From Pampus argenteus (Eukaryota; Chordata; Actinopteri; Scombriformes; Stromateidae): a stretch of DNA of 64,000 nucleotides. The notes under the pieces were generated by a model. The model saw only the letters and a program-made list of their open reading frames with translations, had not been told where the DNA came from and ran no database searches. Within the stretch, counting starts at the first letter, position 1. Each line of letters begins with the position of its first letter. The translations under genes were made by a program, and so were the position numbers. Where the stretch lies: positions 9,336,001-9,400,000 of the forward strand of contig CM072869.1 of NCBI GenBank assembly GCA_036937835.1. The letters run 5' to 3'. This document shows positions 27,186 through 40,131 of the stretch, in pieces.

Positions 27186-29029
27186 TCAAGTTCAGAATAC
27201 ATTACTGGCTCGGAGGATTGTTGGGAATGACAACCAGTTTTTAGATTCAACACATAATCCACATCCAAACACACAGCTGAGGAGGAATTTCAAAAGTGTA
27301 TTTGCAAGACTTGTACAAATCTATATGAAACCAATCAATCAATGATGATGAATATTCAAAGCCTTTTTTTTTTAGGATAACATCAGCAAAGAATGTGCTG
27401 CTGACTAAATGTTTATATTAGTTAAACCCACTGGGCAGAATGGACTCGCATTCGTATTAATGCTTGTGTTTGAAAGTTGAAAGAGATTATAAATCTCATC
27501 TGTCAAGAATATATTTGTATATACACACTGACACAGTTAAGTAGGAAAAAAACAGATGTAGGGGAATAGGGGGGGGGACTACATAATTGAAGAATGAACA
27601 GCAATCCAGCTCAAGGATTTGTAGTTCATTTGCAGTCTAGAGTTAAGAAGGCATTTATCTCCTTCTCATTCCAGCTGGAGTATTTCACTGCTCTATAGCC
27701 GATTAAAAGTGTAAGCAAAGAGAATCCTTCTCATCTCTGAGAAAATCCAACCATGAAGAACAAGTGACAAAAGTGTGTGGAGTGGTAGGCCTACAGATCA
27801 TTTTGTTTGCCTTATGATCTGAAAAGGTCAGGGCTAAACCTTCTGCTAGCAGCAATTAATGTCTTCTACTCATGGTGCAGGAAGTGCAGTGATCAGCTGA
27901 CATTGTTAGCTTTCATCGCATGACGGAGCCTGGTGTGGGTGCAGGGGGATGGGGATGGGGATGAGGGGGGGGGGGCTTAGGTGAATATGAGCTATCTATT
28001 TCACGCAATATTTAAATCACATTTCCAATTTACAGGCCTTGAACAGCAGTTTAGAACGAGATGAGGAGGTTGAGGTATAATGACAGCTTCTCCAGGGTTT
28101 ATTGAAAGTGATGAATGCTCAGAAGAGGGGATTGCTCAATGTGAATTCATGAATCTGAAAGAGATTACTTAAGCAGAGATCAATTTAAAAGTCCTACAGC
28201 TCAACATTGATGTGACATTTCAAGGGCACACACACAAAAAATATATATATTAAGCATGACTGAGTGAAAAAAAAAAGAAGACGTCCCTTCAACAGCCTTA
28301 AAAGCTCTTTTGCTGCTGGAACAAATTAGCTCTCTAAATCTGATAATGCTTCCATCTAAACTAGTTTCATCAGCAATATCAGGGCAAGGGGGACACTACA
28401 TGACACTGGAGTTGAGAGACACTGCAGATTCTGTGCAGCCTAATCTACCTGCTATATGCTGCTGCAGCATAATGACTGTGTAAGAGGATGAAAAGCAAGC
28501 CTTGATGTCCATCAAATCAGTAGCCTCAGAATGAGTACAAATTTACAGGCGAGCTGCCTCTAAACCTCACTGAATACAAACCCCTGAAGACAGCATTAAA
28601 GCATCTACAAGACAGGCTGGCATACAGTGTTGCTATCAAAGGACCACAGAAACAGAAACTGTGTTGGAGGAAAGAAAATACATCACTAATAAATGAACAT
28701 GAGAGATACAAAGAAATGGAAAATCTGGGACAAAAAGAACGAGGCACACACATTTCGTGTGAATCCGGGAGTCAAATGGAATAGCGAATGAGGAGCTGCT
28801 CCTGCTGTCCTGCAGGGGCAGGGCGGCTGTTTTTTTTTTGTTTTTTTACAGCACATCCCCATCTCTGCCAGCACTCATTTACTGATCTCATTAATATCCC
28901 TACTCTGAGGAGGAGAGAGACAGCAGCCGTGAAACAGCCTCCCCCATCTCCTCCTCCCTGCATCTTCCATGTGCTTGTTCCACTGGGCCCCCCCTTTCTC
29001 CTCTCATCTCCGCCTCTCTGTAGTTCAGT

Positions 29030-29290
29030 AATTGGGCTCAGCTCATTGTTATTCAAAACCCTGTAGAACCAATTAGCTGCAGACCTCCTGACCCTGGGTT
29101 GCTATGTAATGGTGCAAGCTAAAGACTCTAAGTGAGGAAGCCAAGAGCAAAGGTTTTAAATTCCTTTAGTTCCTGATTAATAATCCTGTCAGAGCGATCA
29201 GAGACATTAAAGAGAGACTCTGGTTCGGCTTCTGCTTTTATGGCTTCTGCCTCATTTCTAGGCTGTCCATTAAAGCTTAATGATGCCGGG
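29030..29290. promoter_or_regulatory. Candidate conserved noncoding element
   Basis: A repeat-free 260 bp with CCAATTAGCTGCAG, CTGATTAATAATCC and GTCCATTAAAGC motifs, enhancer-like in composition. Conservation was not tested. Confidence 0.3.
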
Positions 29291-29734
29291 GGTCGCTCTC
29301 TCTCTCCTCTGTCTTGTCAGATAAATGTACAGTTAACAGGATAATGAGGAATCCTGATCCTTCAGCAATCTGGGACAAAGTAGCCCTGTGACCCCACTGG
29401 GAAGCAATAGGGCAACAGGAGAGGATGGACAGCAGGAGCGGTGGTGGCGTGGATGGTGGAGGGAGATGTCCAGCTGCCCCAGAGGACAGAGATGAAAGAA
29501 ACATGGTGGGTAAAACCGAGGGTGGAAGGCAAAGATGAGAAGGATGCAGATAACATCTCATGCAACATAGATGAGGAGGCCGAAGGTGTCAAAGAGCAGT
29601 GAAGCAGTGGAAACTATCTAAACAGCCTAGTGCTACACGTGAGTTTTCTAGAATGCATACAACGGCGCACATGTTCAAAAATGCATTAATTTTACATAGC
29701 AGATAAACCTACATTTAAATACTACACATCTCTC

Positions 29735-29955
29735 CAAGGATTAAAGCAATATTCAACATTTCTGGAAATACACTTTATTTTTGCTTCATTGCAGAGAAAT
29801 AGATGGTAAGATTGATACCTCTCTCATATTTGTCAATCAAACATGAAGCTGCAGCTAGCAGTTATCTTAGCTTAGCATAAAAACATGAAACAGGAAAACA
29901 GCTAGCCTGGCTCAGTACAGTCACAAAATACATCTTATAGCAGCAAACGCCTTTT
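29735..29955. mobile_element. Copy of a dispersed teleost repeat (TTAGCTTAGCATAAA family)
   Basis: The order CATTTCTGGAAATACACTTT, TAAGATTGATACCTCTCTCA, AACATGAAGCTGCAGC, TTATCTTAGCTTAGCATAA, AACAGCTAGCCTGGCTC matches a short non-coding repeat I recall as very abundant in percomorph fishes. This copy is about 220 bp and moderately diverged. I do not give it a database name. Confidence 0.7.
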
Positions 29956-29959
29956 GGAA

Positions 29960-32900
29960 AGAGCCGTGCTAGCTGTGCACCCCCCGCTTGCTTAAGTGTC
30001 ATATTTTATTATCTTTTCCCAAAATGCTAAACTATCTGTAACCCAAAAATGTATCCATTACAAGCCGTCTTTCTAGAAGTCAGATTCAGTTTTATAGAGC
30101 CAATAACTATTAAATCCTCATGAAGCACAAAATCCAAATCTATCCATATAAGGCCACAGCCTTGTTTTGTTTGTGAATCATCTCTGCAGGCAATTACAAT
30201 TTTGAAACCACAAGGGGCGGAGGATCCCGAGCTAACACCTGTTTTCTAGAACCTGTTTGGGAAAAGTTGTGGTGTTTGCATTCCTAGTGCTAAAGTTCTT
30301 ATTTGGTTCAGTTCTCCAAGCTTGGCCAAGAGCTGTGGGAGGATTCACATGTGATGCTGTAAACACTGGCTGCTTCAAGCCTTCTGACTCTGATGCATCG
30401 CCTCCCAGGCTGCTATAAATCCTTTTACAACAAACTCCATAAAGCTCTTTGGTGCCTAAATATTTATGGTTGCCTGAGTTTCCCTTGAGGGTTGTTTTCT
30501 GTCAAAGTACCAACAGCACTAAGTCATGTGGAGCGACTCCAGACATCTTATCTGGGAGTCAGGGTAAAGGGCCTGGTGGTCTGGACATCTCCACCAGAAG
30601 AACACACAGGGAGGTCGGGCTATTAATGAGTGCTTCTCCCTCCATCACTTCTCCTCACTGCCTTGCTCTGTTAGTGGACTCAATTGACCGGGCAAACAAA
30701 CAGACCGCAGCATGACCTCTGCTGACCAGACAGACAAACAAACAAACTTTTCCGTGACAAAACTACCAAAGCCCGTCTCTGTCAGGGATCACCAAGCAGT
30801 CAATGTAGGACAAACATGCTGGAAATATCAATGGACAGAAGACAATAACGGACACGGCGGGCTGTAACTCAACCTGGCTGCTGAGTGACTCACACACGAG
30901 GAGGTCAAACTGTGTTATCATGGCAGTACACACGGATATGAGATAGCAGCAGAGACACTGAGTAAATACAGGTGTGCTGAAGGTGAATTTCATGGGTGCA
31001 TGCAAACGTGTTATTTAGCCCAGCGCAGTGGCGCTGTCAGCTACTAAACACAGTGGCTTCTTGAAACAAGTGTCTCTAAAAAAAGCAGTAGCGGGCCTGA
31101 TGAGTCCTCAAGCATCCTCCCAATGCTGTGATTACTGACGTTTACCCTCTTTAATATGTGTAATTCCCATTTCCTCTGATTCATGAGTGAGAGCCCTCAG
31201 GGGGACCACAGTAAGTGGCAGGCTGCCAAAGCCCTCCTGTAGGAGAGGCTCTAAGTCACTTCTCCTTGAGCAGTTACATACACCATGACACTTACAGGTT
31301 GTCTCACTCTACCTTTATTGTTTGCTATTATTATTTGCATCTTGGAGCAATGATGATAGCTTGTTTACGCAATGTAGTATAACGTTATGTGCTTCACATG
31401 CGGGTATGACACAGTTTTAGTTCATGATTACAGCCATAAAAGGCACTAAAAATAGTAACATGATGCATCATAATGACCAGTGCTGAGTAAAGACGGGTAG
31501 TTTTCTAATCCATTTTCCAATACAGTTGTACGCAAGTGCCATAAACAACTGCGCAAAATACAGTGCAAACTAATACAACAAGCCTGCAAGTACAGTATTT
31601 GTGAGGCTAATGTTTAATTTTTGTTGAGACTGTGTCAGAGAAAAAACACTCCGGTTTCTGTGTGCGCTCAACCACCCAGGTGTTGACTCCAGTCATTTAT
31701 GAGGCTGCTGTGTTTGTTAATTAATATTAATATTAAATAATATATAATCAGCTATAATGTGACCTGATTTCTAAGCCTCATACTGTAGCACATCCAAATA
31801 TCTTACATACAAGCAAAAACAAACAGCCTGTTGTCAAAGTAATATGTCCGGTCTCAGTTATACAACTAACAGAAACTGAAAGACAAGTCAATATATTATT
31901 GGATTTCTCCCACTTCCTGGCAGGAGGTACTCTTCATCTTCTCCAGCAGCAAGAATGTGAGAGGTAGTGATTTCATTTAATGTCTGGTTAGTTAGTATTC
32001 TTTTCATCTCTGGGCTACAGAGTGTGCTACAGGCCAAACACAGAAGGCCCACTATTGGAGAACAGCTACATGATGACAGACCCACCAAGAATGTTGCCCT
32101 GACCGCCATATGTAATACTGCACCACAGTTCCCTTATTAAGGAGTGAAATAATTTCCACCAAAGTGGTTGGTGGTGCTGACAGCTCAGATTAATGCTCTC
32201 TGTAAAACAGCCAGAATAACAACTGCTCCTGCACGCATCGTGAAAACCAGTACGTTTGGCTGAGGGAAGCCTGCCAGCTCTACAAATTCATGCATATTTG
32301 GGTCTGTGAACATCTGCCAGCGCAAATAATTTATGCTGTTCTCTCAGCTAAGGGGCAATGAATCCCCCCTGAAAAGTTTTCTTCAACTTCTACAGCTACA
32401 GCAACTAAGCCTGAGCACCCCCACCCCCACCCCCTCCTCTATCCTTTCCTTCCTTGCTTGCTGGTGTGAAGTGGTGCAGACACACGCTCCAACCACAGAC
32501 CAGGCTGAACGAGGAGGACCCTGGAGCGTGTGGGAAAGTCCCAGGCACCACTTCAGTCGACCGAGAGCCAACTGTTTCCTGTCCCTCTCCAGGCCTCAGG
32601 GTTAGAGCACATTGTCAGGGCCATATCCATAACATCCTCCATGCTGCAGCATGAATGGGTGGGATCTCCACAGCAGCTTCAGACACAGAGCAGATATCTG
32701 CATGCACTCCTCACTGTTGGAGCCCTGCAGACATGTTTCTTCAGTGGAGCGGTGAATATCTTATGAGCATCACGGAGGTGCATCAAAACATTTGCTCACT
32801 GACATTACAGCATTTCCAACAGCTCTGTTGTTCTGCTCCAACACGACGGTATCAGGTGATTAAACATCTGTGGGGAATTGTGTTGATATTCAGAAAAGCC

Positions 32901-35900
32901 ACCATCAACAGATGGCATATTAATCATTAATTGATTCTCTGCCATTTCTGTTTGATCTACAGCACAACATTCTGGGCTAATTTAGCTCCACTATGTGCTG
33001 CTCAGTAATGATAGTTATTTATGAGCGTAGAGGGAACCTATCATTTTTCTCTAAAATTATAAGTCTTTCTCTTCCTGTAATCAACAAATCCTTTTGGACA
33101 TGAAACCATCTCATATCCCATTATATCGGCTTGCAAATTAAATAACATCTGTCAAAAAATATTTGTGTCATTATACACCTGACAACTAATTATAATGTAT
33201 AAAAAGTACCTGGAAGTAAAAAAGAAAGTAGTAATTTAATAAATGAACACTTTGCCATTTGACTCACACAGTGGACATGTGTGGAAGTGAAAACAAATGT
33301 GTGTGCGTGTGAGTATCAAGCCACACAAAAAGCTGTCAAGAAACTCTCCCCTCCCTCATTACTGCTCTCTTACTCACCCTCTCCTCCCAGTCTGAACCTC
33401 CTCTTCTCCTCCAGCAGAGTGGCAGGAGGTCAGCATCAGGCCAATGCCCAGCAGCCCCAGAAGAGAGCTGCTGTCAACATGCAACAACAATAGTTTGAAC
33501 ACTGAAGGCAGCGCTGTGGCTCACCGAGGTCAGGAGGAATCACTCAACCCAGAACTGACCAACAGCACAGTTGGAGAAGTTGTAATAGTGAGATATCAAA
33601 TCTGAAGTGCACTGCTGCCAGTTGAAACGGCCTGTTTCTATAATATGCTATCTAGGATTTATAATCGCATAATTTATTTAATGCTATTTAATGAATTTAA
33701 ATTCTGATTTTAAGTTAAATCCGCAATGTAACACTGAACAGTATTTTGTTACCTGGTTGGCAACACAACAATACTTTGTTTGCTAGTTGTAAGATGTACT
33801 TTTAATATTTATTCTACAACATTAACCTTAATGAAGGTTGGATGCATTGCAGAGATTAAACTGAATATGTTTTTAACAGGTGTACCTAAAAAGCTGGCGG
33901 CTTCTGCTGTCTGCTCTCAGCTCAACTTCTTATTTCACAGCTAAGCTCCGCCATCTGCAGGTGAAAACATGAAAGCATTGCACCTTGATTTTGAATTCGA
34001 TATATGGAAACAGTTCATTTATAATGACACTTTTTTTTCTTTTTCTTTTAATAAACTCTTTAAACGATAGAAGAAAAAAAAAAGACAAAAACAGAGCTGA
34101 GGTTAGCTGAGAACAAAGCCAGTTATTCCACTTCATTTTACTCTTCAATGCTAAAATGTATTTAATACGAGATGAAACTAATGACAGATCACAATATTGC
34201 CCTCCTAATACCTCCAGATCTAATTCCCCTGCAATCTCTCAGCCCTCCACACTAAAAGCACCACATCCACACTAAAATCAGCAGTTATATTAACTTGTTG
34301 TGCTTGGTCTAGTTCTGTCTCATTATGTTTTTCTTCCTTTTCTACATCAAATTAAATGCCTCTACCTGTGATACTAATAATGCAATATTATATTTCTATG
34401 TTGTGTATGAAAAAAACTAATTAAAACAGCTGCTTCTTGAGAAATAAGACTTTTTTTTTTTTTTTTACCCACACAGCTAAATTCTGGGATTGGGATCTAT
34501 CCCTCTCAAGAGGTTAAATGACACCTGTGCCCTGCATTTACTTTGTGAAGGAGGTTTTAGCTTATCAGAAAATCTTAATTAACATAGAGACAAATCCACA
34601 GTGCAGAGGTGCAATCATACCAGACACTCAGGCATGGATCAAAGCTGTGGGGAGACACGAGGGAATAGCAGATGAAAGAGGTACACATTAAGCTGTTTAC
34701 TAAGGTGACATGAAAAGATGTTTTAGTTCAGTATTCGGCCTAATGAGGGAGAGAGACGGAGGTTTATCTTATTAGATATTCAGAGCTGCCAGTTCGCAGC
34801 GTTTTACATCCCTCCCTGACATCAAAAGAAAACTCCTTTTTTTTTTGGCAAGGTGATGTCTAATAATAGCGAGGTCCCAGCAGATTAAATTAACATTTAA
34901 CTATTTCATTGACAGATTTGAGCACTATAAGATACTTACCCAGTGTTATGGGAGTTAAAAATATATACAGTTAAATCATAGTTATTAATAAGGTAATCAA
35001 TTCTCACAAAAGCTGCTTTAGTAAGTAATTCATTAGATTCATCAGATTATAAAATCAAATAATAATGATTTTTGATGGAAAATGTATTTGGGTTTGCAGC
35101 TCTGCACCAGGTTGGGTCCTGCTCCAGCTGAGAAAAAAAAGGCCCATTACACACACAATGAACCTGATGTGTAAATTAAGTAAAGGCCCCAACATGCTCT
35201 GAAGCCTCTTCTACGCTGCATTGAAAACAGATGGATCAAGCAGTCCTCCCCCTGTATTTGGACTGCTCTCTGTTATTGGAAAGAATTTCAGTAAGAATTA
35301 CCAATCTGGCTGTCTTTCAGGGAAACAAATGGACACAGATGTAGTTTTCCATTTTACAGGCTGTTTATGTCTTGCAAATTCCTTCTCCAGAAGAGCGGGG
35401 TATGTTCTTTCATGTTTTAATGGCTCGGAGTGACCACAGCCCTTTGTGGCAAACACACTTTTCCAATACTAATGACACACAGTCACACAAGGCTCTGGCA
35501 CCCATGTGCTACCAAGACTCTGTGCCCACTGTGTAATTACTCTACCACTAACTCCTAGTCTGGGGAAACATTCACAACCACATTAAACACTGGTGGTTTT
35601 TCACCTCAAAGAGCCTGAAGCAGAAGAATACACTGAAGGAATCATATCGGGCACAAATGGCTTTCATCAGCCTGTTAAACCGATAACATTTGTTGTCTAA
35701 CAGGAGGGGGACTTGCTGTCCCTGTAGGAGTTTCTGTTGAGTTTAGGAAGCTGGAAGACCCACAAGGATTGGATGACAATCTTTTTTATTGACATCACAT
35801 CTCCACAGTAAGTTAATCTGTCCCTGGAGTGTCTCTTGTGCTCCTGTGAGGAAAATTATGACTCAAAGGGTGACAAAACTGAAAACGTCACAGCACCTCA

Positions 35901-36010
35901 CACAGATATATCACTGTAATCACTGTGAACTCAATTTTGTAACAGATGCTTTACAGTTGGTCTGTGCAATCCTGCCATCTAGTGTCTCTCACATGAACAT
36001 TACACAAACA
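29960..36010. other. Gene-free region
   Basis: No protein gene is recognised. Repeat-free stretches with possible regulatory character occur at about 34,500-34,960. (T)n and (A)n runs occur near 34,030, 34,450 and 34,840. Confidence 0.5.
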
Positions 36011-36016
36011 CGTTGC

Positions 36017-36288
36017 CCAGCAGTGGAAGAAGGCGTGAGATCTTTTACTTCAACAAAATTACACATTAGAAATATAACATCACTCCATTACAATTAAAAG
36101 TCCTCCATTTAACATTTAACAAAGCTGATTTGAACTATTTTATACCATTGGTTGTTTCATCTGCAACAAAGCATTACATTTTATACTATGTATTTTTTGT
36201 AAGTAGTACAGCTGTCATTATAGTGGAGTAGGAGTAGAGGTGTAAAATAGTGTGAAATGGAAATGCTCAAGTACAATTACCTGAGTAC
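36017..36288. mobile_element. Copy of a dispersed teleost repeat (CAGTGGAAGAAG end)
   Basis: It begins CAGCAGTGGAAGAAGGCGTG, then GATCTTTTACTTCAACAAA, CTCCATTACAATTAAAAGTC, ATCTGCAACAAAGC, TAGTGGAGTAGGAGTAGAGG and AAATGGAAATGCTCAAGTAC. The order matches a short repeat I recall from many percomorph genomes. It is about 270 bp and non-coding; a partial copy lies near 13,905. Confidence 0.65.
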
Positions 36289-36494
36289 ACAAAACACAAA
36301 AGTGCACAGGCTTATTTGCTCTAATATATAAAACAGAACCACATATAAGCTAAAATATTCTCTGTTAAATCCTGTCTGTGATTGTCCCCAAAGAGCAATG
36401 AATTCAGGGCAGTGAGGACACTTCTGATCCCAGATCCAGACTGCTCCTGCAGACCTGTTGGAAGTGCGTCCTTTTAGTTGGCAGACCACAACAG

Positions 36495-36512
36495 ACACAC
36501 ACACACACACAC
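36495..36512. repeat. (AC)n microsatellite
   Basis: A short CA run. Confidence 0.9.
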
Positions 36513-37855
36513 ATGTGGAGGAAAAACCTGCTGAAACCATCACTCAGACCTGAACCAGCCTCATTAGCCACAACTGTATCATGCATATGTCTCTCTCATC
36601 TGTGGGGTAATGACAGTATACTAAGGCTGTGTCACCAGGGTCACATAAAAAACCCTCATACCAGAGGAAGGCCTCTCGGTGACCCGGCCTCTAACGGCGA
36701 GCGTGAAGTGTTAATCGCAGCGGTGAACGGAGCCAAGAAAGAAGCAGGCACTGAGGTGTCTCTGATTCTCTGATCGGATCTGCAGAGAAGTCCTGTGTGC
36801 GTGTCAGTCTTTCTGATGGGCTGTTAAAAGCCATCAGGGTGCTGTGATCTGAAAGTGCACTCCGGTAAAAACCCATATGGTTCTGGTTAAGTCTGGGGGA
36901 AATTAGATTAAAGAAAGTCTTCTTGAAACGCTCTGAATCGTTCTTGTCATAACAACTGTGAGCAGCCGACACCGTCGAAACCACAAATCAGCCTGAAACT
37001 AATATTTAGCTTCTCTTTTTCATGTCAGCTAAGTCACAACAGTGTAAAAGAAGACAGCTGGAGGGGATTCTGCTTAACATATTTGAGAGCAGAGAGGTGA
37101 GAGGAGAAAGGGGGTTCTGGCCTTGCTTCAATAGCCTATTAGGTTTCTTTCTTCAACAAAATAGACCCAGACTGCTCCACATGCTTTCTATCACTGTGAT
37201 GTTATTTTCACCACTGGCAGCAGCAGACCCTCATTTGGCAAATCAAAACCATCAAAGCAGAAAAAAAAAAAGAGAAAATCATGTGAGCTAATATAAAAGG
37301 AAATAGTTGACAGGTGTCTATGTAACCCCAAATCTTGATCCCATCCAGCACTTTGCTTGAAATTATTTTTAAGTGGAGTAATAAAAGCTTTAAAGGTAGA
37401 ACTACAGCAGGATTATAAGAACGTTTCTTTCAAGTTGTTTAAATTAAATCCACACGTCCAAGTTATATAAAGTGAGTCATAAGTTATATTTCAATGCTGC
37501 ACTCACTAAATCACAATTAGCTGAAGCAAAGCAGGCTGTAGTCTGTGTGTCGAAACATCCGAGATTAAATAAACAGTGCAGACACGAGAGGAGTTACATC
37601 AGAGTAGATGCACAGCTAGAGGGCAGATTATCAAGAAGAAAACTGCTAAGCCAGCTTCTCAACAGCTATTTAATACAGTAATATGAAAGTAGCCCCTACA
37701 CACATAACCCACAGACACAAGGATTATATCCGCAGGTTAAAAACAACTCTAAATAATGAAATAATACATATTAGAATAATAACAAAACTGGAGTTTGTTT
37801 CAGCACTAAAGAGACAAGGAAACATTGCACACAAAGTGTTCTTACATTACCGTAC

Positions 37856-38005
37856 CTGATGACACCTTTCAGGGCCGCGTGGGCGTGTACAAACCGTGCT
37901 TGATTGACATCTCTCTCCTGTTGACGACTCCCTGCAAAGCTCCAACTAACTGAGCAGAGGTCTGGGCCTCGTGCTTCCTACACGGAAAACCAGATTATCC
38001 ACAAT
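37856..38005 (-). other. Possible orphan 5' exon or promoter, minus strand
   Basis: This is a local CpG-rich patch in AT-rich surroundings. On the minus strand it ends CATCAG|GTACGG, an acceptable splice donor at 37850-37855. The only sizeable reading frame (starting MSIKHGLY) stops after a dozen residues, so it would be a noncoding first exon. It could belong to a leftward gene beyond the window or to a noncoding RNA. Confidence 0.25.
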
Positions 38006-39735
38006 ATTATTACGATATTGACACTTCGCATTATTCCGGATTTTTTGGTTCTTTGAGGCTTTAAATTAATCTGGAATAAATTACTCTGGTTGTCATAGCA
38101 ACAAGTCCTTAAACCAGTTAGCGGGATCATCGCTGAGGTGAACTGATTTTTTTATAATGGAAAAAAATATTGATATTATAATTATGATTTTAGATGAGAA
38201 CATCCGAGTTGTTGATAAATCATTAGGATCAACCTTTACTTATAGTCTGCATGATAAAAAAAAAATACAACCAAATGAAAATTTGTGTACTAAAAAATCC
38301 AAATTTAGTTTGTGATACTGAGTACAGAGACAAACTGTGTAAAAATATTGACTTTAACCATAGAAACCAGAACATAAAACATTTAATTTAATATTGTATC
38401 GCTAGCAGAACTCACTGTAGTGAAATATGTTTTATTAATTCTCACCAACATCACTCGCAGTCGTTCACTGTTAATATCTAATTGTGTAACAGTGCAGAAA
38501 GAGTGGAAAAAGCAGAAACATTGTGGAACACAACACAGAACAAAAATCACAGAAGGAACAATGCAGGAACACACATAAAAGGAGACATATCTATTCATAT
38601 ATATATATATATATATCCCAAAATAACTACCTCGTTTAACTGCACTCACATGATCAACACTAAGCCAATCATATGAACGCTTTTAACTCTCTACTCATTT
38701 TGCCCATGATATTTAAAATAGCTTCATCCAGGATTAACAGCTGAAACTTCAACCTGCTTTCAAAGGAGAATTCTCTATTATCGATTATTTTAGTCTGATA
38801 ACATGTTATTCTGAATCATCCACATTTGAGGAACAGGATCCTGATCAGTCAGTTTAACTGAAAACACCTGTGTGGGTGTGCAGGCTCTTTAATCATAAAG
38901 AATACACCCTGACGCCAGCATAACTGTTACTTTTGTATTAGTGTAATGCATCAGTCTTCTCACTTATAATCTGTTTGTTAGATTACTATCATTTGCAGCC
39001 ATTTTAAAGATATGCATTTACCACTTTTAACTCATAAAGTTTAGGAAAGATATCTAAAATGTTTTTATTATAGCTCTAAATTTATTTACATTTTATCAAC
39101 ACTGTGTTAAACAATGCATTTATGATTATATTTTTAACTATTTAAACTGTATTTATTGAATTTTGCTTTTTGAAATTTAGTTTATTCCATTTTCAAAGTT
39201 TTAAACATCGAGTGCCTTTTTATTTAAGTTCATCAAATTCCTGTTAGATTTTAAGCACTTAATTGTGTTTTATATTAATGACCATTTATTGAAAAACTGT
39301 TGCATTTTCATATCCAATCCATAATTAACTCATCTAATTTGTTTTGAATAACAAAACTGAACAATTAAAGTCACAATTTGAATAATTTGCTCTTAATGAA
39401 CTTTAGTTTTGCACAATACAAAACAAACACAGCTCTTCTCTAAAACTTTTCAGTAAAACGTATCCTCCAGTCAGAGTTTGTGCAAATATGTTTATCTAGC
39501 GTCTTTAAAGCTGATCTGTGTAATTTAATAGAACTTGAAAAGCACCAACCTTTGTGAAATAAACTCACGTCCATTTTCTATTGAGTACTGTCAACAACTG
39601 GAGTTTAGACTCTAAACGTCTGGTTTTAATGCTCAAAACTTGAGAGCATTAAAACTAGGAAACTTCAATATGTTCACGTTAGGACAACCTACAGCAAACA
39701 TGAACACAACCGCCGTAAACCAGCTTCTAAACAAA
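38006..39735. other. AT-rich spacer downstream of morf4l1
   Basis: No gene is recognised. It contains a short (AT)n run at about 38,598-38,617 and a pair of perfect inverted repeats at 39,603-39,655, close to the morf4l1 3' end. Confidence 0.6.
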
Positions 39736-39753
39736 GACAGCGAATGAAAGACT

Positions 39754-39759
39754 TTTATT
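39754..39759 (-). terminator. morf4l1: Probable poly(A) signal AATAAA of morf4l1
   Basis: Plus-strand TTTATT reads AATAAA on the coding strand, about 375 nt after the stop codon at 40132. It is the first canonical hexamer I see downstream, giving a 3' UTR of roughly 0.4 kb. Cleavage would be expected about 15-25 nt further left. Confidence 0.55.
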
Positions 39760-40131
39760 AGAAAATGACGACAGCCAACAAGACAAATTTAGCCAGCATC
39801 TAAACGAAAAAAAATGAAATGATGAAATTCCTTTTCAAAAGATCTTGGTAAACACTAGGCAAAACGGATATCATAGAAACTAAAAAGTGGTACTCAAAAA
39901 CATACCAATACAGGAAGAGCGTACTCAGCAGCTTTCCACATGAAAGAAAATGAATTTGTCCGAGATTTGTGCGACATCTTTGCTCTGATTCTTCCACGTT
40001 AAATCATCAGATCTCGCACAATCTGCTCTCCGAAGACTTTTTATAAAAATCACATCCGTTCGACGGGTAAGAATGTCATCTCGAGAACTTCAACTCACAA
40101 AGGCTTCAGATCCTGAAATTAAAAAAAAACC

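Noticed and set aside
1..39700. Possible mir-184, which lies near MORF4L1 in human
   Set aside because: I looked on both strands for the recalled mature sequence core and did not see it; no other microRNA or tRNA was recognised.
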